From an uncultured Pseudoxanthomonas sp. (GTDB lineage Bacteria; Pseudomonadota; Gammaproteobacteria; Xanthomonadales; Xanthomonadaceae), in the NCBI GenBank assembly GCA_946886405.1, contig CAMPIO010000073.1:1-17115 (forward strand): a stretch of 17,115 bases of DNA. Reading direction: 5' to 3'. Numbering within the stretch: position 1 is the first letter of the stretch; every line of letters begins with the position of its first letter. The position numbers and the translations under genes were made by a program. Positions 1 to 5,779 of this stretch are shown piece after piece. The notes beneath the pieces were generated by a model that was given only the letters and a program-made list of their open reading frames with translations, made no database searches and was not told where the DNA came from.

Positions 1-148
1 AAGGCGCTACGCGCAGAGCGGCGACTGAGTGTCTACAGAACTCTGGCCGGTCCATAACTCCTGTAGGTAAGAATGCAGAAGCTGCGGGATTCAAACCCGG
101 GGAACCAGTAAGATTGCGGTCGTTTGAGGTTGATAGGCCAGTAGTAAA
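1..148. other. Left-edge non-coding stretch, lower GC
   Basis: I see no convincing gene here. The stretch leads into the hypothetical gene that starts at 149 and shares its lower GC. It contains a small stem-loop at 75-85 (GCAG-aag-CTGC) and, next to it, a 4-bp stem with a 7-base loop at 85-99 that looks like the complement of a tRNA T-arm. No acceptor stem or CCA follows in either direction, so I do not call a tRNA. It may hold the promoter of the 149-769 gene, but no clear -35/-10 pair stands out. Confidence 0.3.
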
Positions 149-769
149 ATGAGCGATAAGTCGGACTTCTCTAAGCTCGTGTTGCGAGCTTGCGAACAGG
201 CGTTGGTGGAAGCTGGCTTTCGTAAGCTGAGGCAGCAAAGCGTCGTTTACGACCTTTCATCCGATTTCCTCGGCTGGGTAGGGCTGAACTATGGTTGCGA
301 GAATGACGTGGGCGACGTGCGTATTAATCCTTTTGTGGGGATTCACTGCATTCCGCTAATGCGAATGATTGAAGAGTTGTCTGGCTCTAAGTACCAGATC
401 GGCCGATACGCGACTTTTGCGGTCCACCTCGCCGAGATTGACTCCAGCGTTGGAGCTTTTACATTCTCGCTGGGAGACGACATCGAGAAGAAGGCGCGCG
501 ATTTGGCTAGAGTCGTAGCTCGGGTCTCCATTCCCTACATGCTTCAGTACGTCACGCTTGATGCATTGCTTCCTGTGCTGCGCGCCCGGGTGCCGGAACT
601 TGGTGGATATCCGCAGCGAGTTGCGGTAGCTCTCTATTTGAGCGGCGATCAGTCCGCAGCGGTGAAGTTCGTAGAAGATAAAAGGGCGGAGTACGCCAGT
701 GACGAAGAAGTCGTTAGGACGAGCTTTGATCGTTTTGCTGTTCCCTTTCTCAGCCGTCACCGAAACTAG
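149..769 (+). CDS. Hypothetical protein of 206 aa, family not recognised
   Basis: I do not recognise this protein. It has no signal peptide or membrane segment and reads as a soluble alpha/beta protein. An N-terminal amphipathic helix (about residues 5-25) is followed by a strand-rich part with aromatic residues (about 32-65), a middle with a second helix pair (about 110-140) and a basic, helical C-terminus. The composition is ordinary for a folded cytosolic protein, and the frame is open for the whole length, so a real gene is likely. GC is lower than in the rest of the window (34 of 60 in lines 181-240 and 421-480, against 40 of 60 at 10981-11040), and AT-ending codons are common, which suggests horizontal acquisition. 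The ATG at 149 is the first in frame; the Shine-Dalgarno site before it is weak. Small immunity-like or accessory proteins at island edges have this size and look, but that is only a guess. Confidence 0.6.
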   Translation: MSDKSDFSKLVLRACEQALVEAGFRKLRQQSVVYDLSSDFLGWVGLNYGCENDVGDVRINPFVGIHCIPLMRMIEELSGSKYQIGRYATFAVHLAEIDSSVGAFTFSLGDDIEKKARDLARVVARVSIPYMLQYVTLDALLPVLRARVPELGGYPQRVAVALYLSGDQSAAVKFVEDKRAEYASDEEVVRTSFDRFAVPFLSRHRN

Positions 770-777
770 TTCCGGAG

Positions 778-804
778 TGAAATAGGGGGTCTGAAATAGG
801 AGTC
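778..804. repeat. Two tandem copies of a 13-14 base unit
   Basis: The unit TGAAATAGG plus a (G/A)G(G)TC tail occurs at 778-791 and again at 792-804, directly after the hypothetical gene. The second copy runs into GTCAGAGTAGGTTTTC. From memory this resembles short sequences that flank REP/Y1-transposase-type repeats in gammaproteobacteria, but I cannot confirm that. It may be a decayed mobile-element end. Confidence 0.4.
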
Positions 805-860
805 AGAGTAGGTTTTCAGAGATAGCAGTCGTAGACCAGCTCTCCCTCTCGCTTGGAAGC

Positions 861-890
861 ACAAGGCCCGCATCAGCGGGCCTTGTTGTT
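861..890. terminator. Strong hairpin terminator, probably bidirectional
   Basis: A perfect 11-bp stem (861-871 with 876-886) closes a 4-base loop (ATCA, 872-875). On the plus strand it is followed by a partly T-rich tail (TTGTT), which fits termination of transcripts from the 149-769 gene 92 bases upstream. Read on the minus strand, the hairpin begins 32 bases after the asparaginase stop and so could also end the wrbA-asparaginase transcript. The convergent arrangement makes a shared bidirectional terminator the simplest reading. Confidence 0.8.
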
Positions 891-917
891 ACCGCAGCAT
901 CCATCGGTCTGCCGGCC

Positions 918-1403
918 TCATACCGCCTCAAACCGATTCTCTGCCACATTCTTCCGCACCTTCGCCGGATCCCAGATCCGTCCGTTCATGGCGATGTACA
1001 CGCCCGACGGCAGCGACTGCACCGAGCCGATCGCGCAGCCAATGTTGAACTCCGCGTCCGAGCCGCGGAAGCGGGCCGGGCTGAGAGCGCCGGTCATCAC
1101 GATGGTCTTGTCGGTGATCGAAGCGAGCACATGGCCCGTCTGCACCATGCTGTCGGTGCCGTGCGTCACCAGCACGTGCTTCGTGGGCTGCGCCGCGATG
1201 GTCGCGCGGATCAGCTCGCGGTCCTCGTCGGTGATGTGCAGCGAGTCCTTGCGCAGGATCGGGATGACCGTGAAGCGGAACGTCACCCCCAGTTCGCGCA
1301 GGATCATGCCGATCTGCGGGTCGCCGATCTGGTAATCGGATTTGTCGTCGAAGTAGATCTTGTCGATCGTGCCACCGGTGGTGACGATCAGCAGCTCATC
1401 CAT
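918..1403 (-). CDS. Minimal (single-domain) asparaginase-family protein
   Basis: A 161-aa protein of the bacterial L-asparaginase family, which hydrolyses asparagine to aspartate and ammonia. The start at 1403 is supported by an AGGAG seven bases upstream; eight codons further upstream are open but less likely. Catalytic motifs in order: TTGGTIDK (residues 8-15, nucleophile T12), Y24 in SDYQIG matching E. coli AnsB Y25, THGTDSM (80-86, T83-D84 matching T89-D90), VMTGALSP (102-109), and MNGRIWDPAKVRK (139-151), whose K151 aligns with AnsB K162. Ordinary asparaginases are about 330 aa with a second domain; this one stops at the end of the N-terminal domain and keeps all catalytic residues. It is the last gene of the wrbA cluster, 20 bases after the preceding stop, and appears cytosolic. 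The substrate could differ from asparagine. Confidence 0.85.
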   Translation of the reverse strand: MDELLIVTTGGTIDKIYFDDKSDYQIGDPQIGMILRELGVTFRFTVIPILRKDSLHITDEDRELIRATIAAQPTKHVLVTHGTDSMVQTGHVLASITDKTIVMTGALSPARFRGSDAEFNIGCAIGSVQSLPSGVYIAMNGRIWDPAKVRKNVAENRFEAV

Positions 1404-1423
1404 CTCAAGGCTCCTGCCGGCGC

Positions 1424-2128
1424 TCACGGCGCGCCTGGCGTTGTGTCCGGGGAACTCAGGTCGTACGGCTCGCCGTAATGCCCGCAGATGGCTTCCAGCG
1501 CAGGCGACGGCGGCGTGACGACTACACGATTATCGCCGTTTTGCCGCGTGAAGGTGCAGCGCACGTCGGTGACGTTGCCCTCCTCGTCGCCGCCGGCGTC
1601 CACCTGCACCATCAGGTCCATGTTGTCGTACTCCAGCGGCAAGGGGCGGGGCGCATCGAGCTTCCACAGATGGAATTCCCAGCTGCAGCAACTGCTGCGT
1701 CCGGCTTCCACCAGCCAGCCGTCGATGACCTGCAGCTCGTAATAGCCGCCGCTGAAGAAGTGCTGCAGCGTGCGCGTGGCGGGATCGATCCGGTATACCT
1801 CGCCCTCGCAGTTCGGACCGGCGCCGCACATGCCGCGCACTTCGACCTCGTGCATCCCGTCCTGGTCCAGGTCCACCAGGTCAACGTGCCCCATGCTGTT
1901 GTAAACGACCTCCTGCGTGACCTCCAATCGGTCGCAGGTGCGTCCGCCATTGCAGGCCAGTGTCGCGACGTAGCGGCGTATCTCGGGCGATGCGCACTCG
2001 GTCTGCACGGTCAGCACGCTGCCGTCGCGATTCTCCGCGCGTGCCGACTCTCCCGGCTCGCACACCGCGTCCTGCGCCCACGTGCACGGCGCCAGCAGGC
2101 AGAACAGCAGCGCCACGACGAAGCGCAT
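1424..2128 (-). CDS. Exported cysteine-rich protein with a DxDxDG-type repeat
   Basis: A 234-aa protein with an N-terminal Sec signal peptide (hydrophobic core about 3-16, likely cleavage after TWA at residue 18). The Cys at 15 follows a proline, so a lipobox is unlikely. The predicted mature part has ten cysteines (23, 45, 59, 65, 101, 107, 147, 148, 191, 215), consistent with disulfides in the periplasm. DLDQDGMHE at 86-94 resembles the calcium-binding loop of FG-GAP/VCBS-type repeats (DxDxDGxxE), with a single copy visible. The C-terminus is proline- and threonine-rich. I do not recognise a named family or an enzyme motif. The ATG overlaps the stop of the upstream membrane-protein gene by one base (TGATG), so translation is probably coupled. 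Function unknown. Confidence 0.8.
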   Translation of the reverse strand: MRFVVALLFCLLAPCTWAQDAVCEPGESARAENRDGSVLTVQTECASPEIRRYVATLACNGGRTCDRLEVTQEVVYNSMGHVDLVDLDQDGMHEVEVRGMCGAGPNCEGEVYRIDPATRTLQHFFSGGYYELQVIDGWLVEAGRSSCCSWEFHLWKLDAPRPLPLEYDNMDLMVQVDAGGDEEGNVTDVRCTFTRQNGDNRVVVTPPSPALEAICGHYGEPYDLSSPDTTPGAP

Positions 2129-2460
2129 CACCCTTTCCTGCCGAACCGCTTCGCGAACGCCGGCCAACTGGTGGCCAGCACGATGCCGATGGACAGCACG
2201 ATGCCGCCCCAGGCGAACGGTGCCTTCACCGGATCGGCCCACGCCACCATCACCGCGTGCGAGAACCAGAACAGCGCGAGGACGCCGGCCCAGAACGCCG
2301 CCGTGCGCCGGCGCGCCATCACCCCGATCATCAGCAGGATGGGCGGAAGCGCGAACACCAGCAGCGCCAGCGTGTACTGGCGGTCGCCCCAGAACCACGC
2401 CGCATACAGGATGGCCAGCAATTGCAGCAGGCCGGCGAGCAAGAGGCGCGAGCGATCCAT
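2128..2460 (-). CDS. DUF2069-like small inner-membrane protein
   Basis: A 110-aa integral membrane protein with four predicted helices (about residues 5-24, 29-48, 53-74, 82-99), a basic loop after helix 2 (ARRR, 49-52) and a basic C-terminus. Length, topology and position directly after wrbA fit the DUF2069 family found in beta- and gammaproteobacteria, whose function is unknown. Its ATG overlaps the wrbA stop by one base (TGATG), and its own stop overlaps the start of the next gene in the same way. This points to co-translation of three proteins: a cytosolic quinone reductase, an inner-membrane protein and an exported protein. The family name is from memory and was not checked by search. 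Confidence 0.75.
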   Translation of the reverse strand: MDRSRLLLAGLLQLLAILYAAWFWGDRQYTLALLVFALPPILLMIGVMARRRTAAFWAGVLALFWFSHAVMVAWADPVKAPFAWGGIVLSIGIVLATSWPAFAKRFGRKG

Positions 2461-3056
2461 CAGCGCACCTCCAGGCGACGGGCGATATCCGCCACGCGGC
2501 GGCCGAGTGCGCGGGCGAGTGCGGCTTCTTCCTCGCTGGGCTGCGGATCGTCCTCGCCACCGGCCACGTGGCTGGCCCCGTACGGCGTGCCGCCGGTGCG
2601 CGTGGTGCTGAGCTGCGGCTCGGTGAACGGAATGCCCACGATCACGCAGCCGTGGTGCAGCAGCGGCACCTGCATGGACAGCAGCGTGGATTCCTGCCCG
2701 CCGTGCTGGGTGGCGGTGGAGGTGAACACCGCGGCCGGCTTGCCGACCAGCGTGCCACTGGCCCATTCCGCACCCAGGCCATCGATGAAATGCTTCACCG
2801 GCGCCGCCATGTTGCCGAAGCGGGTGGGGCTGCCGAGGATCAGGCCCGCGCACTCGGCGAGGTCCTGCTTGTCCACGTAGGGCGCGCCGTCCTCGGGCAC
2901 CGGCGGTGCGGCCTGTTGGGTCACGGCGGCGACCGGCGGCACGCTGCGCAGGCGCGCCGACATGCCGTCCACTTCGCCCACGCCGCGCGCGATCTGCCGC
3001 GCCAGCCGCGCCACGGAGCCGCCGCGACTGTAGTAAAGCACCAGGATCTCGGGCAT
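2460..3056 (-). CDS. wrbA: NAD(P)H:quinone oxidoreductase, WrbA family flavodoxin-like
   Basis: A 198-aa flavodoxin-fold protein of the WrbA type, which carries FMN and makes two-electron reductions of quinones with NAD(P)H, avoiding semiquinone radicals. The FMN phosphate loop is YYSRGGSV at residues 8-15. GSPTRFGNM (75-83) and FTSTATQHGGQE (111-122) are the two conserved flavin-side motifs, and GTPYGASHVAG (156-166) is the WrbA signature loop. The length matches the family (about 200 aa). The ATG at 3056 was chosen because the flavodoxin first strand follows immediately; a longer reading frame upstream adds 20 unconserved residues. It is first in a four-gene minus-strand cluster and divergent from yihY; promoters for both must lie in the short gap at 3057-3132. 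Confidence 0.95.
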   Translation of the reverse strand: MPEILVLYYSRGGSVARLARQIARGVGEVDGMSARLRSVPPVAAVTQQAAPPVPEDGAPYVDKQDLAECAGLILGSPTRFGNMAAPVKHFIDGLGAEWASGTLVGKPAAVFTSTATQHGGQESTLLSMQVPLLHHGCVIVGIPFTEPQLSTTRTGGTPYGASHVAGGEDDPQPSEEEAALARALGRRVADIARRLEVR

Positions 3057-3132
3057 CGGACCGTCTTCATTGCGTGGAAGGCGCCTAGTATCGGCGATGT
3101 CGCGCCCATGACGCATCGGTTACCCTTCCGCC
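3057..3132. promoter_or_regulatory. Divergent intergenic region, wrbA / yihY
   Basis: This 76-base gap separates the divergent wrbA and yihY genes, so it should carry promoters in both directions. A TAGTAT at 3086-3091 is a 4-of-6 match to a -10 box for yihY, with only a weak -35 (TCTTCA, 3064-3069) 16 bases upstream. On the minus strand GATACT over the same bases is an equally weak -10 for wrbA. The placement is suggestive only. Confidence 0.25.
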
Positions 3133-4410
3133 ATGGAGCCTTTGGACACGTTGAACCGTTGGACCGACCGCGTGCGCGACCGCGCCCGCATGGGCACGTT
3201 CTTCCGCTTCCTCGCCAAACGCTTCCTTGATGACCGCCTGTTCCAGGCCGCCGGTTCGCTGGCCTACACCACCCTGTTCGCGCTGGTACCGCTGGCCATG
3301 GTGGTGTTCGGCGTACTGTCCGCGTTCCCCGTGTTCCAGGAATGGAGCGCGCAGCTGCGTGACTACATCTTCGCCAACTTCCTGCCCGGCGCGGCGGTTA
3401 GCCTGAAGGCGAAGCTGGACGGCTTCCTCGCCAATACCGGCAAGTTGACCGCCGTGGGCGTGATCGCATTGGTGGTGTCGCTGCTCATCACGCTCAACAG
3501 CATCGAGGCGACCTTCAACCGCATCTGGCGCGTACGCAGCGCACGGCCGAAGCTGTCGCGCTTCCTGGTCTACTGGACGGTGCTGACGCTGGGTGCGCTG
3601 ATGGCCGCAGCATCGCTCGCGCTGTCCGCGCGCTTCTATGCGTTGCCGGTGTTCGCCACCAGCGGTGGCAAGTGGCTGCAGGCGCTGTCGTTGAGCGTCG
3701 CGCCGGTGTTGATCGAACTCGCCGCCATCGTGGTGATCTACCGGGTGGTGCCGCACCGGACCATCAAGTGGCGCTATGCGGTGGCGGGCGCGTTGCTGGC
3801 GACCGTGTTGCTGGAACTGGCGAAGTGGGGCCTGGGCGCCTATCTCGGCAGCTTCAATACCTACCAGAAGATCTACGGCGCGGTGGCGGCCGCGCCGATC
3901 CTGCTGCTGTGGATCTTCCTGTGCTGGGTGGCGGTGCTGCTGGGTGCGTCGCTTGCCTCCGGCATGGCCGCCTTCCGCTACCAGCCGGTCGCGCTGCGGT
4001 TGCCGCTCGGCTACGAAATCTACGGTCTGTTGCGCATGCTGGGACGCTTCGCGCAGGCGCGCGAGAAGGGCAAAGGGCTGCACAGCGACCAGATCCTGGC
4101 GATGGAGCCGATGCTGACCGATTCGCTGATCCAGCAGATGCTGGCCCAACTTGCCGAGATCGACCTGCTGCGCCGCGACGAGGAAGGCGAATGGTTGCTC
4201 GCGCGCGACCTGGACGACCTGACGTTGTGCGATCTGTATGAAGCCTGCCAGCTGCGCATTCCCGTTGCGGAAGCGCACCTTCCTTTCCACGATGACGCGC
4301 TGGGGCGTGCCGCACGCGTGGCGCTGGACGACCTGCGCATTCCGTTGCGCGAGCTGCTGAAGAAGCGCGTCAGCGACCTGTTCGTCGAATCCCACCAGGA
4401 GCCTGCATGA
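3133..4410 (+). CDS. YihY/BrkB family inner-membrane protein with cytosolic C-terminal domain
   Basis: A 425-aa protein of the YihY/BrkB (UPF0761) family, once mis-annotated as ribonuclease BN; its molecular role is not established. After a short cytosolic N-terminus it has about six membrane segments (roughly 41-66, 105-125, 147-170, 185-205, 214-235, 250-275). Family motifs are visible: AGSLAYTTLFALVPL (40-54), SIEATFNRIWRVR (123-135), the P207 region after helix 4, and NTYQKIYGAVAAAPILLLW (242-260). Residues about 290-425 form a charged soluble tail that is longer than the bare membrane core. Part of it (about 317-375) reads like a winged-helix module, with an acidic turn and GEWLLARDL followed by LTLCDLYEA. 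The stop overlaps the next start by four bases (ATGA). The first ATG is used; no good Shine-Dalgarno precedes it. Confidence 0.9.
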   Translation: MEPLDTLNRWTDRVRDRARMGTFFRFLAKRFLDDRLFQAAGSLAYTTLFALVPLAMVVFGVLSAFPVFQEWSAQLRDYIFANFLPGAAVSLKAKLDGFLANTGKLTAVGVIALVVSLLITLNSIEATFNRIWRVRSARPKLSRFLVYWTVLTLGALMAAASLALSARFYALPVFATSGGKWLQALSLSVAPVLIELAAIVVIYRVVPHRTIKWRYAVAGALLATVLLELAKWGLGAYLGSFNTYQKIYGAVAAAPILLLWIFLCWVAVLLGASLASGMAAFRYQPVALRLPLGYEIYGLLRMLGRFAQAREKGKGLHSDQILAMEPMLTDSLIQQMLAQLAEIDLLRRDEEGEWLLARDLDDLTLCDLYEACQLRIPVAEAHLPFHDDALGRAARVALDDLRIPLRELLKKRVSDLFVESHQEPA

Positions 4411-4979
4411 AGCCCGTTTCCTCCCTGTCGCTGGCGGCCGTGTTGCTGCTGGCCGCGTGCAACGCCGGGTCGGCGCCCGCCGAGGTGGCCGAACCCGCGA
4501 TCGAGGCGCATGTGCAGGATGTCGATCCTGCCGCCGAAAAGCCGGCCGACCGTGCGGCGGAGATCCCGGCGCTGCAGGTGAAGACACTCGATGGCGCCGA
4601 CTACGCGCTGGCCTCGCATCGCGGCAAGTGGGTGGTGGTGAACTTCTGGGCGACGTGGTGCGCGCCGTGCCTGAAGGAGATGCCGGACCTGTCGGCGTTG
4701 GACAAGGACAACGCGCACATCGAAGTGATCGGGCTGGCGTACGAGGAAATCGAGGCCGACGAACTGAAGGCCTTCCTCGCCGAACGCCCGGTCGTGTATC
4801 CCATCGCCATCCTCGACGTGTACAACCCACCGGCCGATTTCGCCACGCCGCGCGGTCTGCCGCTCACCTACCTGATCGCCCCGGACGGCAAGGTCGCCAA
4901 GCAGTTCCTCGGCCCGGTCACCGGCAAGGAGATCGAAGCGGCCATCGCGGCAGCCGGCGGTCCCACCGCGAAGGCGTGA
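4407..4979 (+). CDS. TlpA-like thioredoxin-fold lipoprotein
   Basis: A 190-aa protein that begins with a lipoprotein signal peptide (hydrophobic core, then LLAAC with C18 as the lipidated residue) and a flexible Ala/Pro/Glu-rich linker to about residue 52. A TlpA/ResA-type thioredoxin domain follows. WCAPC at 84-88 is the redox-active CxxC, set in the typical VVNFWATWCAPC context, and P152 in GLPLTYL is the cis-proline facing the active site. Such proteins reduce or shuttle disulfides in the periplasm, for example during cytochrome c or envelope protein maturation; the partner is not evident here. An AGGAG six bases upstream supports the start, which overlaps the yihY stop by four bases. The stop overlaps the acylphosphatase start by one base (TGATG). 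Confidence 0.92.
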   Translation: MKPVSSLSLAAVLLLAACNAGSAPAEVAEPAIEAHVQDVDPAAEKPADRAAEIPALQVKTLDGADYALASHRGKWVVVNFWATWCAPCLKEMPDLSALDKDNAHIEVIGLAYEEIEADELKAFLAERPVVYPIAILDVYNPPADFATPRGLPLTYLIAPDGKVAKQFLGPVTGKEIEAAIAAAGGPTAKA

Positions 4980-5245
4980 TGGCATCGGCACGCTTCCTGG
5001 TCAGCGGCAAGGTGCAGGGGGTGTTCTTCCGTGCCTCCACGCGCGAGCGTGCGCTGGACCTGGGGCTGTCCGGTCGCGCGACCAATCTGCCGGATGGCCG
5101 TGTCGAAGTCGTCGCCGCAGGTGATGCGGCGGCACTCGATTTGCTGGAAGCATGGCTTCGCATGGGGCCACCTGCCGCGCGCGTCGAATCGGTCGCGCGT
5201 GAGGTATGGACGGACGAGGTGAACGAGGGCTTCGTCACCGGCTGA
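4979..5245 (+). CDS. acyP: Acylphosphatase
   Basis: An 88-aa protein, the normal size of this family, which hydrolyses carboxyl-phosphate bonds in small acylphosphates such as carbamoyl phosphate, acetyl phosphate or 1,3-bisphosphoglycerate. Both signatures are present. The phosphate-binding loop VQGVFFRAST (residues 12-21) carries the catalytic arginine R18, and GRATNLPDGRVEVVAAG (32-48) carries the catalytic asparagine N36. The start codon overlaps the stop of the thioredoxin lipoprotein gene by one base, so it is translated from the same message. It is the last gene of the yihY cluster; the REP doublet begins 18 bases after its stop and probably protects or ends the transcript. Confidence 0.95.
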   Translation: MASARFLVSGKVQGVFFRASTRERALDLGLSGRATNLPDGRVEVVAAGDAAALDLLEAWLRMGPPAARVESVAREVWTDEVNEGFVTG

Positions 5246-5262
5246 CCGGGCAGGCACCACCT

Positions 5263-5319
5263 GTAGCGTGCGCCATGCGCACGATCACGCACGTCGCCCG
5301 TGCGCATGGCGCACGCTAC
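5263..5319. repeat. REP doublet (GTAG-headed, SMAG-like), 21-bp perfect inverted repeat
   Basis: Bases 5263-5283 and 5299-5319 are perfect inverted copies of 21 bases, separated by 15 bases. Each copy starts (or, reversed, ends) with GTAG and is itself a hairpin: CGTGCGC, loop CAT, GCGCACG at 5267-5283. This GTAG-plus-hairpin design is the hallmark of REP elements mobilised by RAYT (TnpA-REP) transposases, described in Stenotrophomonas as SMAG elements; two in inverted orientation make a BIME-like unit. It sits between convergent genes (acyP and the 5354-5776 gene), the usual place for such elements, and the combined stem could stop transcription or stabilise 3' ends from both sides. No transposase gene is in the window. 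Confidence 0.85.
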
Positions 5320-5353
5320 GCCAGGACTGCATCCCATCCTGTCGCAGGCTCAC

Positions 5354-5776
5354 TCATTCAGGGCCACCCGGTGACGGCTCGCTGGCGTCTTGCAGGCGCA
5401 AGGCGCGCGCGGCCTGTTCCTCGTCCAGCGGCGGTGGCCGCGCGACCACGGTTTGCATGGGCTCCTTCCAGCCGGGAATCCTGCGGGCGCCGGCCTGGAT
5501 GCCTTTCGCCGCGAGTCCGGCCAGTACCGGCACGATGCCGCCGTTCTTGCCCAGCTGTTCCAGGCTGGTCGGCTCCTTCCAGCGCCGCTCGAACACCGTC
5601 GGCTCGACATCGACCGGATTCTCGAAGCGGTACAGGTCCACCACTTCCTCCGGCTCGGGCCTGACGACCAGCGTATCGAGGGTCGTGGCCTGGTCATCGT
5701 CGGTCGCCGCCGCGGCATCCTGCGCCATCGCGGGTGCGGCGACCAGCCACAGCGTGGCCATCAGTGTCCGGCGCAT
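5354..5776 (-). CDS. Small exported protein of unknown function
   Basis: A 140-aa protein with a Sec signal peptide (hydrophobic core about 5-16, probable cleavage after AMA at residue 18) and an acidic, low-complexity start of the mature part (DAAAATDDD). The rest is charged and proline-containing. A glycine/alanine-rich central helix (about 77-98: GKNGGIVPVLAGLAAKGIQ and on) could associate with membranes weakly, but it is short and I do not call a transmembrane segment. I do not recognise a family. The gene starts three bases after the ppk2 stop, so it is in the same transcript and probably translated from it. The downstream side is the REP doublet. Confidence 0.7.
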   Translation of the reverse strand: MRRTLMATLWLVAAPAMAQDAAAATDDDQATTLDTLVVRPEPEEVVDLYRFENPVDVEPTVFERRWKEPTSLEQLGKNGGIVPVLAGLAAKGIQAGARRIPGWKEPMQTVVARPPPLDEEQAARALRLQDASEPSPGGPE

Positions 5777-5779
5777 CGA

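Noticed and set aside
75..110. T-arm-like element on the minus strand (CGGGTTTGAATCCCG)
   Set aside because: The stem is only four pairs, the conserved C of the T-loop is a T, and no acceptor stem, anticodon arm or CCA lies at the right distance.
831..852. Possible tRNA-Ser 3' end as an attachment site
   Set aside because: Only a loose similarity to CCTCTCCGCCA; there is no T-loop and no second copy in the window. Kept only as a remark in the left-edge finding.
2082..2104. Lipobox in the exported cysteine-rich protein (LLAPC)
   Set aside because: Proline directly before the cysteine is not accepted by lipoprotein signal peptidase, and a good signal peptidase I site (TWA) follows.
3085..4830. 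Long minus-strand open frame across yihY and the thioredoxin gene
   Set aside because: It is an antisense shadow: composition is rich in Arg, Gln, His and Pro with no motif, while the plus strand encodes clear protein families in the same place.
5263..5319. CRISPR repeat pair
   Set aside because: The two copies are inverted rather than direct, there is only one 15-base spacer, and each copy has a GTAG head and its own hairpin, which fits a REP doublet.
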